Source: Gammaproteobacteria bacterium
Lineage (GTDB): Bacteria > Pseudomonadota > Gammaproteobacteria > UBA6429 > Thiohalophilaceae
NCBI GenBank assembly: GCA_013152045.1
Contig: JAADGZ010000295.1
Coordinates: 1 to 6,114 of the forward strand
Length of the DNA: 6,114 nt
Reading direction: 5' to 3'
Positions 1-5,675 of the stretch are shown piece by piece; the stretch's first letter is position 1, and each line of letters begins with the position of its first letter. The notes beneath the pieces are model-generated. The model saw nothing but the letters and a program-made list of their open reading frames with translations, did not search any database and was not told the DNA's origin. A program made the translations under genes and the position numbers.

Positions 1-1643
1 TTTTTACTTTCGTTATCAGGCACAGATCTGACTGCCGCCAGCTTAACTTTCTGCTGCAACCAATCCTGGTAGCCCCCAACGTATTCGCGCAGTTTGCCAT
101 CCTCTTCAAACACCAACGTGCTGGTGACAACATTATCCAAAAAACTGCGATCATGACTGACCAATAATAGCGTACCCTTGAACTCGGTCAGTAATTCTTC
201 CAGTAATTCGAGCGTTTCCACATCGAGATCATTGGTAGGTTCATCCATCACCAACAGATTGGCGGGCCGGGTAAACAACTGCGCCAACAACAAGCGGTTA
301 CGTTCACCGCCCGAAAGTGAGCTGACGGGGGAATTCACTCGCTGGGGAGTAAATAGGAAATCCTGTAAATAGCTAATTACATGACGGGAACTGCCGTTGA
401 TAGTAACTTGATCGGTTCCCAGGTTGAGATTCTCGATTACTGTTTTTCGCGGGTCCAGCTGCGCCCGCTGTTGATCGAAATACGCTACTTCCAATTTTGT
501 TCCCAGCGTCACTATACCGGAATCCGGCGACAACTCTCCCAGAAGCATTTTGATCAGCGTGGTCTTCCCCGCACCATTGGGACCAATGATACCGATACGA
601 TCTCCACGCATGATGCGAGTTGAAAAATCACGCAACAGACAGCGCCCACCCAAACTCAAACTTGTGTTCTCAACCTCGACGACCAACTTACCCGAGGCAC
701 TGGCCGACTCCAAATTGATTTTTGCCTTGCCTCCTTGTTCACGCCGCGCACCGCGCTGTTCGCGCAAGGCCTTGAGCGCCCTGACCCGGCCTTCGTTGCG
801 AGTCCGTCGCGCCTTGATGCCCTGCCGAATCCAGACTTCCTCCTGTGCCAGCTTTTTGTCGAACAGGGCATGTTGTTCCAATTCGACAGCCAGACGTTCT
901 TCTTTCTTGCGCAGGTAATTCGCATAATCACCAGGCCAAGACGTCAACTGACCGCGATCCAGCTCAATAATACGCGTCGCCAGCTGTTGTAAAAAGGTCC
1001 GATCATGGGTGATAAATAATAATGCACCCTTGAAGCTCAGCATAAACTCTTCCAACCAGGTGATGCCCTCAATGTCCAGATGGTTGGTAGGCTCATCCAG
1101 CAACAACAGATCCGGCTCCTGCACTAGGGCTCGGGCCAGCAACACGCGCCGTTTGAGTCCACCAGAGAGCTGATCCATGCTTTTATCAACCGGCAATTCA
1201 AGCCGTGAAATGGCGGCGGAAACCCGCTGTTCAAAACGCCAGCCGTCAGCCACTTCAATCTGCTGTTGCAGGTGGGCAAACTTTTCCAGCAAAGCGGCAT
1301 CACTTTCACCCAGTTCGAGTCGATGAGCCAAATGATGATAGTCACTCAACAAGCTACCCAATGTTTCTAGACCACTGGCCACCACATCGAAGACACTGCG
1401 CCCGTCCCCAATCGGTACCTCCTGTTCCAGGCTTGCCACCCGCAGGCTGTCATGCCGCCAGATCTCACCGTCATCGACCCCGATTTCAGCAGCCAAAACC
1501 CGCAGCAAGGTAGATTTACCGGTGCCGTTACGGCCCAGCAGGCAAAGACGCTCACCCCGCTCGATATTGAGGTTTACCTGCTCCAGCAGAGGGGCGCTGC
1601 CGAAGGCAAGGGATGCGTTTTTGAGGCTAATAAGCGGTGGCAT
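1..1643 (-). CDS. uup: ABC-F ATPase Uup (3' end cut by window edge)
   Basis: This is a soluble, duplicated-ATPase ABC-F protein. The family acts on ribosomes, and Uup is also linked to branched DNA intermediates and precise transposon excision (family knowledge). 547 codons are visible from the ATG at 1643, and the frame was checked through all motifs. Domain 1 has Walker A GRNGTGKS (37-44), signature LSGG (159-162) and Walker B ending DEPTNHLD (183-190). The inter-domain linker around W271 contains EEVWIRQGIKARRTRNEGRV, closely matching E. coli Uup as I recall it. Domain 2 has Walker A GPNGAGKT (354-361), signature LSGGE (443-447) and DEPTNDLD (467-474). E. coli Uup is about 635 aa, so roughly 90 C-terminal residues, including the DNA-binding coiled coil, lie outside the window. 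No strong Shine-Dalgarno precedes the ATG. The linker separates it from EttA and YheS. No frameshift was seen. Confidence 0.95.
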   Translation of the reverse strand, partial: MPPLISLKNASLAFGSAPLLEQVNLNIERGERLCLLGRNGTGKSTLLRVLAAEIGVDDGEIWRHDSLRVASLEQEVPIGDGRSVFDVVASGLETLGSLLSDYHHLAHRLELGESDAALLEKFAHLQQQIEVADGWRFEQRVSAAISRLELPVDKSMDQLSGGLKRRVLLARALVQEPDLLLLDEPTNHLDIEGITWLEEFMLSFKGALLFITHDRTFLQQLATRIIELDRGQLTSWPGDYANYLRKKEERLAVELEQHALFDKKLAQEEVWIRQGIKARRTRNEGRVRALKALREQRGARREQGGKAKINLESASASGKLVVEVENTSLSLGGRCLLRDFSTRIMRGDRIGIIGPNGAGKTTLIKMLLGELSPDSGIVTLGTKLEVAYFDQQRAQLDPRKTVIENLNLGTDQVTINGSSRHVISYLQDFLFTPQRVNSPVSSLSGGERNRLLLAQLFTRPANLLVMDEPTNDLDVETLELLEELLTEFKGTLLLVSHDRSFLDNVVTSTLVFEEDGKLREYVGGYQDWLQQKVKLAAVRSVPDNESK

Positions 1644-1678
1644 AATAAGGTCACGAAATGGTTAAGAAATAATCCACT

Positions 1679-1684
1679 ATTATA
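1679..1684 (-). promoter_or_regulatory. Candidate -10 element for uup
   Basis: The minus strand reads TATAAT here, a perfect sigma-70 -10 hexamer. It would start transcription near 1672, about 30 bases before the uup ATG at 1643. No good -35 is seen at 16-18 bases upstream. The assignment rests on the hexamer and its position. Confidence 0.4.
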
Positions 1685-1694
1685 CCGACTTTCC

Positions 1695-1722
1695 TTGCTC
1701 CCCCCATGGTTTCAGTTAAAAT
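1695..1722 (+). promoter_or_regulatory. Candidate sigma-70 promoter for the DUF465 / thioredoxin-HEAT pair
   Basis: A -35-like TTGCTC (1695-1700, 3 of 6 consensus) lies 16 bases before TAAAAT (1717-1722, 5 of 6). The predicted start near 1729 leaves a leader of about 30 bases before the ATG at 1760. It sits back to back with the uup -10 candidate at 1679-1684, so the two promoters would share the 116-base gap. Confidence 0.35.
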
Positions 1723-1759
1723 AGCGACATAATGTACCTGCTTATTCCCTATTTTCTCA

Positions 1760-1969
1760 ATGCACGATAAAGAAACCAATAAAGAGCTACGCCAGAAAAT
1801 GGAGCTGCTTATCATTGAACATCGGGATCTGGATGAAGTAATTCACCGGCTGGTGTGTAATCCTGATGTCGATCAATTGCAAATTGTTCGGCTAAAAAAA
1901 CGTAAACTCTATCTGAAAGACATGATCACACGGCTACGCAGCAAACTAATTCCGGATATCGAGGCTTGA
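1760..1969 (+). CDS. DUF465 (YdcH-like) small helical protein
   Basis: This is a 69-residue, highly charged protein with no signal peptide, membrane segment or cysteine pair. It contains the conserved pattern of the DUF465/YdcH family: EHRDLDEVIHRL (20-31), then RLKKRKLYLKDMI (44-56) and a C-terminal PDIEA. The heptad-like spacing of Leu and Ile suggests a two-helix hairpin or coiled coil. The length is typical of the family, whose molecular role is not established as far as I know. The ATG at 1760 is the only sensible start, although no Shine-Dalgarno is visible upstream. The stop lies 28 bases before the next plus-strand start, so the two genes are probably co-transcribed. Family call is confident; function is unknown. 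Confidence 0.85.
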   Translation: MHDKETNKELRQKMELLIIEHRDLDEVIHRLVCNPDVDQLQIVRLKKRKLYLKDMITRLRSKLIPDIEA

Positions 1970-1997
1970 TCCTGTTATTTTTGTACCACCTCATAAT

Positions 1998-2654
1998 ATG
2001 ACAAATACTCCCCCACACAATCCCGATGCTGAACTCCTGCTGGCTACCGGTTGTGCCCACTGCGCCATTGTCCTGGAAGGGTTGTCACAGTTGGTTAAAG
2101 AGGGTTTGGTCGGACATCTGGAAATCACCAATATCGCCGTTCAAGCGCAACGTGCACAGGAACTGAATGTGCGTTCGGTACCCTGGACTCGTCTTGGTCC
2201 TTTTATACTGGAAGGTCAGCATTCCCCTGGCGAATTGCGTAAATGGGCGCAACGCGCCAATAGTATCGAAGGCATGAGCGAATATATTGCCACGGAACTA
2301 AAACAGGGAAAGCTGGATAAGTTAATCAAAATGATGAATAACGCACCACAACAGCTTCGAGCCCTGATCCCCCTGCTCGGAGATGAAGATACTGAAATGC
2401 AGGTACGTATCGGTATTGACGCGATCCTGGAAAGCATCGAAGATAAATCCCACCTGGCACTACTGATTCCAGAATTCAGCCCTCTCGCCTCTCATAAGAG
2501 TCCACGCATACGTGCCGATATAGGCTATTACCTAGCGCTCACCGAAAGCCCAGAAGCCATTCCAGTCTTGGAAAAATTATTAAAGGATGAATCAAAAGAA
2601 ATACAGGAAATAGCCCGCGAAGGGCTGGAAAGGTTAAACGAAGTTAAAAGCTGA
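1998..2654 (+). CDS. Thioredoxin-fold protein with C-terminal HEAT repeats
   Basis: This 218-residue cytoplasmic protein has two parts. Residues 11-75 look like a thioredoxin/glutaredoxin-type fold: a beta strand ELLLATG runs into the active-site motif C19-A-H-C22, and SVPW at 60-63 supplies the expected cis-proline (P62). From about residue 110, amphipathic helix pairs with HEAT character follow (LRALIPLLGDEDTEMQVRIG; SPRIRADIGYYLALTESPEAIPVLEKLL; KEIQEIAREGLERL), giving about three repeats. No signal peptide is present, so a periplasmic role is unlikely. A CxxC plus cis-Pro implies thiol-disulfide chemistry, and HEAT repeats usually mediate protein contacts; a redox enzyme with a client-binding arm is inference. 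No alternative start exists in frame back to at least 1965, so ATG 1998 is chosen. Probably in an operon with the upstream DUF465 gene. Confidence 0.8.
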   Translation: MTNTPPHNPDAELLLATGCAHCAIVLEGLSQLVKEGLVGHLEITNIAVQAQRAQELNVRSVPWTRLGPFILEGQHSPGELRKWAQRANSIEGMSEYIATELKQGKLDKLIKMMNNAPQQLRALIPLLGDEDTEMQVRIGIDAILESIEDKSHLALLIPEFSPLASHKSPRIRADIGYYLALTESPEAIPVLEKLLKDESKEIQEIAREGLERLNEVKS

Positions 2655-2692
2655 TAACCTTTTGCAAAAAAATGCGAAAGCACCAATAAATA

Positions 2693-3550
2693 TTACCCCG
2701 TCAGCAGGATACGGGTTTCTTCGAACTGCGCGCGGATAGATTCTAGTACATCAGGAATAATATCCTCACTTAGGCCAATCATTTCCCAGGCCTGAGGATG
2801 AATATGTGGCGCATTTGTTTCTTCCTTATCACTACCGCCTAGTTCCGCCAACACCGCCAGACTGTTGGCAATATGTACCACGGCGGTCTCCTTCTGATAT
2901 TCATCTGCCTTTTCCGGCTCATGGTGCCAGCCAATGGTGGCCACTAACATTGCCGGCCAATGCCAGTCACGTGCCAGCTGGGCTCCCAGTTGCGCATGAT
3001 CAAAACCAATTATTTCACGTTCGCTCAGATAAAAATCCGGCTCGTCCGGTTCTTCAATTGAACGCAACACTACTTCACGCGCCAGCTCGGGCAAACGACT
3101 ATACATGAGCAACTGCCCAATATCATGAAGCTGACCCGCCACAAACAGGGCGTCCGGTTGCAAGCCCTTAATATCGCTAGCCAGCATTTTTGCCGCCAGT
3201 CCGCAATACAAACTATGCAGCCAAAAATCATCCATGCTAATCAGATCATTAGGGATGCCATCAAAAACCTTCAACGAAGTGGTCGCAAGGACAAGATAAC
3301 GCAGACGTTTAGTGCCGATAATATTAACTGCACGAACAACCGTATCCACTTCTTTGCTCAAGCCATACAGAGGGCTATTGGCCATGCGTAACAGCTGCGC
3401 AGTGAGACCAGGATCCTGGCTAATAACTTCCGCAATTTGGATCGCTGTACATTCAGGATCATCCAACAATTGATTAACCCGTAAAAACACCTCCGGGAAA
3501 GAAACAATTTGTTCTACGCTACTGACAAGCTCAGAGAGTTTCTCGGACAT
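2693..3550 (-). CDS. HDOD domain protein
   Basis: This is a 285-residue soluble protein of the HDOD family (Pfam PF08668), a branch of HD-type phosphohydrolase-like proteins usually found in signalling. The domain spans about residues 13-215, with the typical entry VSFPEVFLRVNQLLDDPECT and the core LLRMANSPLYGLSKEVDTVVRAVNIIGTKRLR (53-84). Many HDOD proteins have lost catalytic residues. Here several histidines of the HD pattern remain: H112, H142-D143 (QLHDIG), H185 (FDHAQLG) and H209-H210 (WHHEPE). Metal binding is therefore possible but unproven. No receiver, GGDEF or EAL domain is attached. GGTGA upstream of the ATG at 3550 is spaced too closely (3 bases) to be ideal. It converges on the thioredoxin-HEAT gene with a 38-base gap and is divergent from the GIY-YIG gene. 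Family call is firm; output is unknown. Confidence 0.9.
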   Translation of the reverse strand: MSEKLSELVSSVEQIVSFPEVFLRVNQLLDDPECTAIQIAEVISQDPGLTAQLLRMANSPLYGLSKEVDTVVRAVNIIGTKRLRYLVLATTSLKVFDGIPNDLISMDDFWLHSLYCGLAAKMLASDIKGLQPDALFVAGQLHDIGQLLMYSRLPELAREVVLRSIEEPDEPDFYLSEREIIGFDHAQLGAQLARDWHWPAMLVATIGWHHEPEKADEYQKETAVVHIANSLAVLAELGGSDKEETNAPHIHPQAWEMIGLSEDIIPDVLESIRAQFEETRILLTG

Positions 3551-3607
3551 TGTTCACCATGCTATAGTGATTAACAGACTGGTTTACACTCATAACTAAC
3601 TTAATCA

Positions 3608-3635
3608 AGTATAACCACAGAAACTCGAGAGTCCA
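3608..3635 (-). promoter_or_regulatory. Candidate sigma-70 promoter for the HDOD gene
   Basis: Read on the minus strand, TGGACT (3635-3630, 4 of 6 of TTGACA) is followed after 16 bases by TATACT (3613-3608, 5 of 6). The start would be near 3601, giving a leader of about 50 bases before ATG 3550. The plus strand reads TATAAC across the same site at 3610-3615, which could serve the divergent GIY-YIG gene. Confidence 0.35.
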
Positions 3636-3668
3636 GGAGTTAATCTCCAGTAACAAGCAGTTTTAACT

Positions 3669-3932
3669 ATGCGAAATTCCCCTGATAAATGGTATGTTTA
3701 TATGCTCTGCTGTAGCGATGACTCCTACTACACCGGAATTACCAAAGATCTTTCCCGCCGCCTGCAACAACATAATACGGGTCGGGAAGGAGCCAAATAT
3801 ACCCGCTCCCGTCGCCCGGTAACACTGGTTTATCAGGAACAACAGCAGGATCACTCCGCCGCACTGAAACGGGAAATGCAAATAAAGCGTCTTCGACCGC
3901 AGGCCAAGCGGGCACTGGTAAAGCATGACTAA
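3669..3932 (+). CDS. GIY-YIG nuclease family protein (YhbQ/UPF0213-like)
   Basis: This is an 87-residue single-domain GIY-YIG protein, the usual length for the small YhbQ/UPF0213 group. The first strand is WYVYMLCC with the GIY equivalent Y9-V-Y11, and the YIG equivalent is Y21-T-G23 in SYYTGITKDLSRRLQQHN. The helix arginine (R30 or R31), H35 and the metal-binding glutamate E69 (ALKREMQIK) are present, so the nuclease core looks intact. GAKYTRSRRPVTLVY (41-55) is also characteristic. Some members of this group have reported DNA nuclease activity, but the biological substrate is unclear. The start at 3669 is preceded by only a weak purine run near 3655. It converges on the receiver-like gene with 15 bases between stops, so read-through antisense transcription is possible. 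Nothing links it functionally to its neighbours. Confidence 0.92.
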   Translation: MRNSPDKWYVYMLCCSDDSYYTGITKDLSRRLQQHNTGREGAKYTRSRRPVTLVYQEQQQDHSAALKREMQIKRLRPQAKRALVKHD

Positions 3933-3947
3933 ACGATAAAATGAATA

Positions 3948-4349
3948 TCAGTCTCGCAACTGTGCCGCCAGTTGCCTCACTGCCATTTCAAGTTTCTGCG
4001 TTTCAATCGGAAACGGCAGACAGATATGGGCGGGGAAACGCGCTATCAGGCGCTGCAACTGGTGTTCAAATTCTTTTTCAAAAAAAATAATGGTTTCTGT
4101 ATCCGGCCTTCTTTGCAACACCGCCATTAATGATTCCAGGCTGCTGGTACGATCGCGAAAATCTGATTGATAATTAAATTCAGCCACAACGACAGCCGGA
4201 CGTAGTTTTTTTAACTCACGCATCGCCTTGCGAACGCTATGGATTTGTATCGTTCTAAAACCAGCCTGCTGATAAATACTTGAAAAATCAGGATAGCCCC
4301 CCAATTCAGTAATTATCAACAATTCCGGTTTAAGATCTTTGTCGGTCAT
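3948..4349 (-). CDS. Receiver-like (pseudo-receiver) protein of unknown function
   Basis: This is a 133-residue protein with no output domain. The predicted layout is the alternating beta/alpha order of a response-regulator receiver: beta1 LLIITE (10-15), beta2 RTIQIHS (32-38), beta3 PAVVVAEF (51-58), beta4 TETIIFFE (84-91) and beta5 HICLPFPI (108-115). By this alignment the phospho-acceptor Asp is replaced by E57, the acidic pair after beta1 by T14-E15, and the conserved Lys before Pro in beta5 by L111. It therefore probably cannot use standard His-Asp phosphotransfer; the Glu could mimic a phosphorylated state. The assignment comes from pattern and predicted strands, not from a family match I can name. 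A hypothetical protein with a different Rossmann-like fold remains possible. No Shine-Dalgarno of note. Divergent from the 4468 gene, with a possible shared -10 site. Confidence 0.7.
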   Translation of the reverse strand: MTDKDLKPELLIITELGGYPDFSSIYQQAGFRTIQIHSVRKAMRELKKLRPAVVVAEFNYQSDFRDRTSSLESLMAVLQRRPDTETIIFFEKEFEHQLQRLIARFPAHICLPFPIETQKLEMAVRQLAAQLRD

Positions 4350-4388
4350 AAATATTTTTCACTATTTTACGAATAGCTGCAAAGCCAT

Positions 4389-4396
4389 AGTATAAT
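4389..4396. promoter_or_regulatory. Candidate bidirectional -10 element
   Basis: The plus strand reads TATAAT at 4391-4396 (perfect consensus), and the minus strand reads TATACT at 4394-4389 (5 of 6). Both overlap within eight bases in the gap between the divergent genes starting at 4349 and 4468. The plus start would be near 4403, with a 65-base leader. The -35 matches are weak on both sides (for example TTTACG at 4366-4371, with a long 19-base spacer). Confidence 0.4.
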
Positions 4397-4447
4397 CTAG
4401 CCATTAACAGTAAACCAATACGGACCACTAATCAGCGCGTCCAGATA

Positions 4448-4468
4448 ATGAGTACAGGAATAAAATAA
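4448..4468 (+). CDS. Possible six-codon leader peptide (MSTGIK)
   Basis: An ATG at 4448 opens six codons and stops at TAA 4466-4468, whose last A is the first base of the ATG at 4468 (TAATG overlap). This geometry can couple translation of a short upstream frame to the downstream gene. No convincing Shine-Dalgarno precedes the ATG at 4448, and a six-codon frame arises easily by chance. Confidence 0.15.
   Translation: MSTGIK
4456..4459 (+). promoter_or_regulatory. Ribosome binding site for the 79-aa gene
   Basis: AGGA lies 8 bases before ATG 4468. It is one of only two clear Shine-Dalgarno sites in the window and supports this start over the ATG at 4448. Confidence 0.55.
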
Positions 4469-4707
4469 TGCCCTATTTTGTCTACCAAATTAAACCCGCC
4501 ATCAGTAACCTGGTTAAAAACCTTGAAAGGCTAGAAGAATTTGAAGCTTATAAAGAAGCCAAAGACTTTGTGAAAGATAAACGTAAACAACTTTCTAATG
4601 AAGACAAAACCATATACAAAATTATTTTTGCGGATAATGAACTGCAAGCGGAAGAACAACTAATGGAAAAACGCGAAGCCCCTATTGTTCTTGAATGGGA
4701 AAAATAA
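4468..4707 (+). CDS. Conserved-looking 79-aa protein of unknown function
   Basis: This is a small acidic and lysine-rich cytoplasmic protein with no cysteine, signal peptide or membrane segment. It begins MPYFVYQIKP, a likely beta strand. A charged helical stretch follows (residues 16-43, including LERLEEFEAYKEAKDFVKDKRKQ), then a strand IYKIIFADNELQAEEQL and a C-terminal segment EAPIVLEWEK. The overall pattern (Y-x-I start, F-x-x-Y-K-E-A-K helix, IFA-[DN]-N-x-x-x-AE strand-helix) resembles short hypothetical proteins I associate with beta/gammaproteobacteria, but I cannot give a family name. The start is supported by AGGA at 4456-4459. It lies 33 bases upstream of, and in the same frame as, the 150-aa gene, so the two are probably co-transcribed. 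Gene reality is likely; function is unknown. Confidence 0.75.
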   Translation: MPYFVYQIKPAISNLVKNLERLEEFEAYKEAKDFVKDKRKQLSNEDKTIYKIIFADNELQAEEQLMEKREAPIVLEWEK

Positions 4708-4740
4708 CCATCCCGAGCAGCTCGACCTGCAAAAAACAGA

Positions 4741-5193
4741 ATGGATGAAGAACAATATCGCACCATGTACTGCTCGCTTAACGAGCAGCAATGTGTGTTT
4801 GAAAAAACCATCAATGCACGACGCGGCAACTGCAGTTGTTCACTACGATTCAATCTCGCCGATCGTGAAGGTGTTGCCTGTAACGCAGCAGAATCTTATG
4901 AACACTGTCTTGCACTGCTGCAACAGCTGCGCAAAAACGCCGGCTTTGCCCTGCATCTGACCCACATCGACAATCGACTTCCGCATGCCAATGAAATCAA
5001 GCTTCAAGTCGGCGGTCTGTCCGGGCTTCAGGATGTCGTACTAAAGGGAGATCCGAGTGCACTGAATATGAATGATATCAATGGCCTGTTAGGCGCGGCT
5101 ATGCAACAATTTGGTAGGATTGAAGACCTGCCCTACACTGAAATTATAAAATCTATTGTCCATTTCAAAGGCCGCCAACGCCGCCGACGATAA
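4741..5193 (+). CDS. Cys-containing 150-aa protein of unknown function
   Basis: The N-terminal third carries six cysteines at 11, 18, 31, 33, 47 and 56 (C-x6-C-x12-C-x-C-x13-C-x8-C), with the segment LRFNLADREGVACNAAESYEHC (35-56). The spacing could suit a metal site or disulfides, but it matches no classic Fe-S or zinc-finger motif I recognise. The middle part reads LPHANEIKLQVGGLSGLQDVV (80-100), and the protein ends in a basic tail (GRQRRRR, 144-150) that could contact nucleic acid. ATG 4741 is the first possible start after the in-frame stop of the preceding gene at 4705-4707; no Shine-Dalgarno is visible, so translational coupling is plausible. The composition resembles hypothetical proteins of other beta/gammaproteobacteria that I cannot name. 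No signal peptide. Function is unknown. Confidence 0.75.
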   Translation: MDEEQYRTMYCSLNEQQCVFEKTINARRGNCSCSLRFNLADREGVACNAAESYEHCLALLQQLRKNAGFALHLTHIDNRLPHANEIKLQVGGLSGLQDVVLKGDPSALNMNDINGLLGAAMQQFGRIEDLPYTEIIKSIVHFKGRQRRRR

Positions 5194-5221
5194 ATAAACT
5201 TCCACTTTAAGCGTATTTATC
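5189..5221. terminator. Possible bidirectional terminator between convergent genes
   Basis: GATAAATA (5189-5196) and TATTTATC (5214-5221) form a perfect 8-base inverted repeat around a 17-base loop, within which CTT/AAG can pair further. It spans the plus stop codon (TAA, 5191-5193) and reaches the last bases of the minus gene ending at 5220. The stem is AT-rich and weak with no T tract, so this is a tentative call. Confidence 0.25.
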
Positions 5222-5624
5222 AGGCAGAAAACCAGTCAAAAGTACAATCCAGGTGTGCCCGTACCTGTTCCAGGCCACGCAAACCATCTTCAACGATAAC
5301 CACTATCGGCGGACGTTTCACAAAATGCTGGTTGCATTTTTTCATCCAGATCATAGCCATCTGTTTATTGTGGGGATAACTGGTTCGCAACGCTTCAAAA
5401 ATCCCAACAATATGTTCAAGCCGTTCAAAAACCTCAGCCGTTTTAGGCAAAGCATATCCATTACGATATTTTCTCAATGTCCGGGTCGGCGTATTTTCCG
5501 GCAGGTTAAGCACCTTCAACTGCTCTGTCGCACTCATCCCCCATTCATCCAGGATCACCATTATTAATTTGGTCAAAGTGCTGTAGTCATCTGCACTCAT
5601 CTCATTCATTGCTTGTTCATTCAT
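5220..5624 (-). CDS. Solitary MbcA/ParS/Xre-type antitoxin-like protein (DUF2384-like)
   Basis: This 134-residue protein resembles antitoxins of the Xre/MbcA/ParS group. The N-terminal part (about 14-80) is helical, with LTKLIMVILDEWGMSATEQLKVLNLPENTPTRTLRKYRNG (17-56) like an Xre-type helix-turn-helix region. The C-terminal part fits the toxin-binding domain: N86 and A90 lead into MIWMKKCNQHF (91-101), then RPPIVVIVEDGLRGLEQVRAHLD (104-126). Such antitoxins usually pair with a RES-domain NAD-degrading toxin, but none lies beside it: the 3' neighbour is the convergent 150-aa gene and the 5' side is a repeat-rich gap. It may be an orphan regulator. The start could be ATG 5624, or M6/M9, as no Shine-Dalgarno decides. 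A TATTAT (minus, 5640-5635) is too near the ATG for a long leader. Family call is moderately sure. Confidence 0.75.
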   Translation of the reverse strand: MNEQAMNEMSADDYSTLTKLIMVILDEWGMSATEQLKVLNLPENTPTRTLRKYRNGYALPKTAEVFERLEHIVGIFEALRTSYPHNKQMAMIWMKKCNQHFVKRPPIVVIVEDGLRGLEQVRAHLDCTFDWFSA

Positions 5625-5643
5625 ATCAGTCGTAATAATAAAC

Positions 5644-5668
5644 TACCCCGCAGCAAGCTGACGGGGTA
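5644..5668. repeat. Short inverted repeat upstream of the antitoxin-like gene
   Basis: TACCCCG (5644-5650) pairs with CGGGGTA (5662-5668). Inside it, CAG (5651-5653) pairs with CTG (5658-5660) around a CAAG loop, leaving A5661 bulged, so a 10-base-pair hairpin can form. It lies 20-44 bases upstream of the minus-strand ATG at 5624, a position suited to an autoregulatory operator. It could equally be part of the dispersed repeat cluster that follows; no T tract supports a terminator. Confidence 0.5.
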
Positions 5669-5675
5669 TTAAGTT

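Noticed and set aside
178..1724. Several open plus-strand frames of 64-122 codons
   Set aside because: They lie antisense to uup, whose motifs are in frame throughout, and their translations show no recognisable family pattern.
2659..2680. Hairpin between the convergent thioredoxin-HEAT and HDOD genes
   Set aside because: A seven-pair stem with one G-T pair can be drawn, but no T tract follows on either strand, so it was not called as a terminator.
2806..3391. Two plus-strand frames of 100 and 88 codons
   Set aside because: They are antisense to the clear HDOD gene, with compositions typical of shadow frames.
3663..3926. Minus-strand frame of 87 codons opposite the GIY-YIG gene
   Set aside because: The plus frame has a complete GIY-YIG motif set; the minus frame has no identifiable features.
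4468..5193. The 79-aa and 150-aa genes as one protein broken by a nonsense mutation
   Set aside because: They share a frame and are separated by one stop and 11 codons, but each has a complete start and a self-contained pattern, so two genes are more likely.
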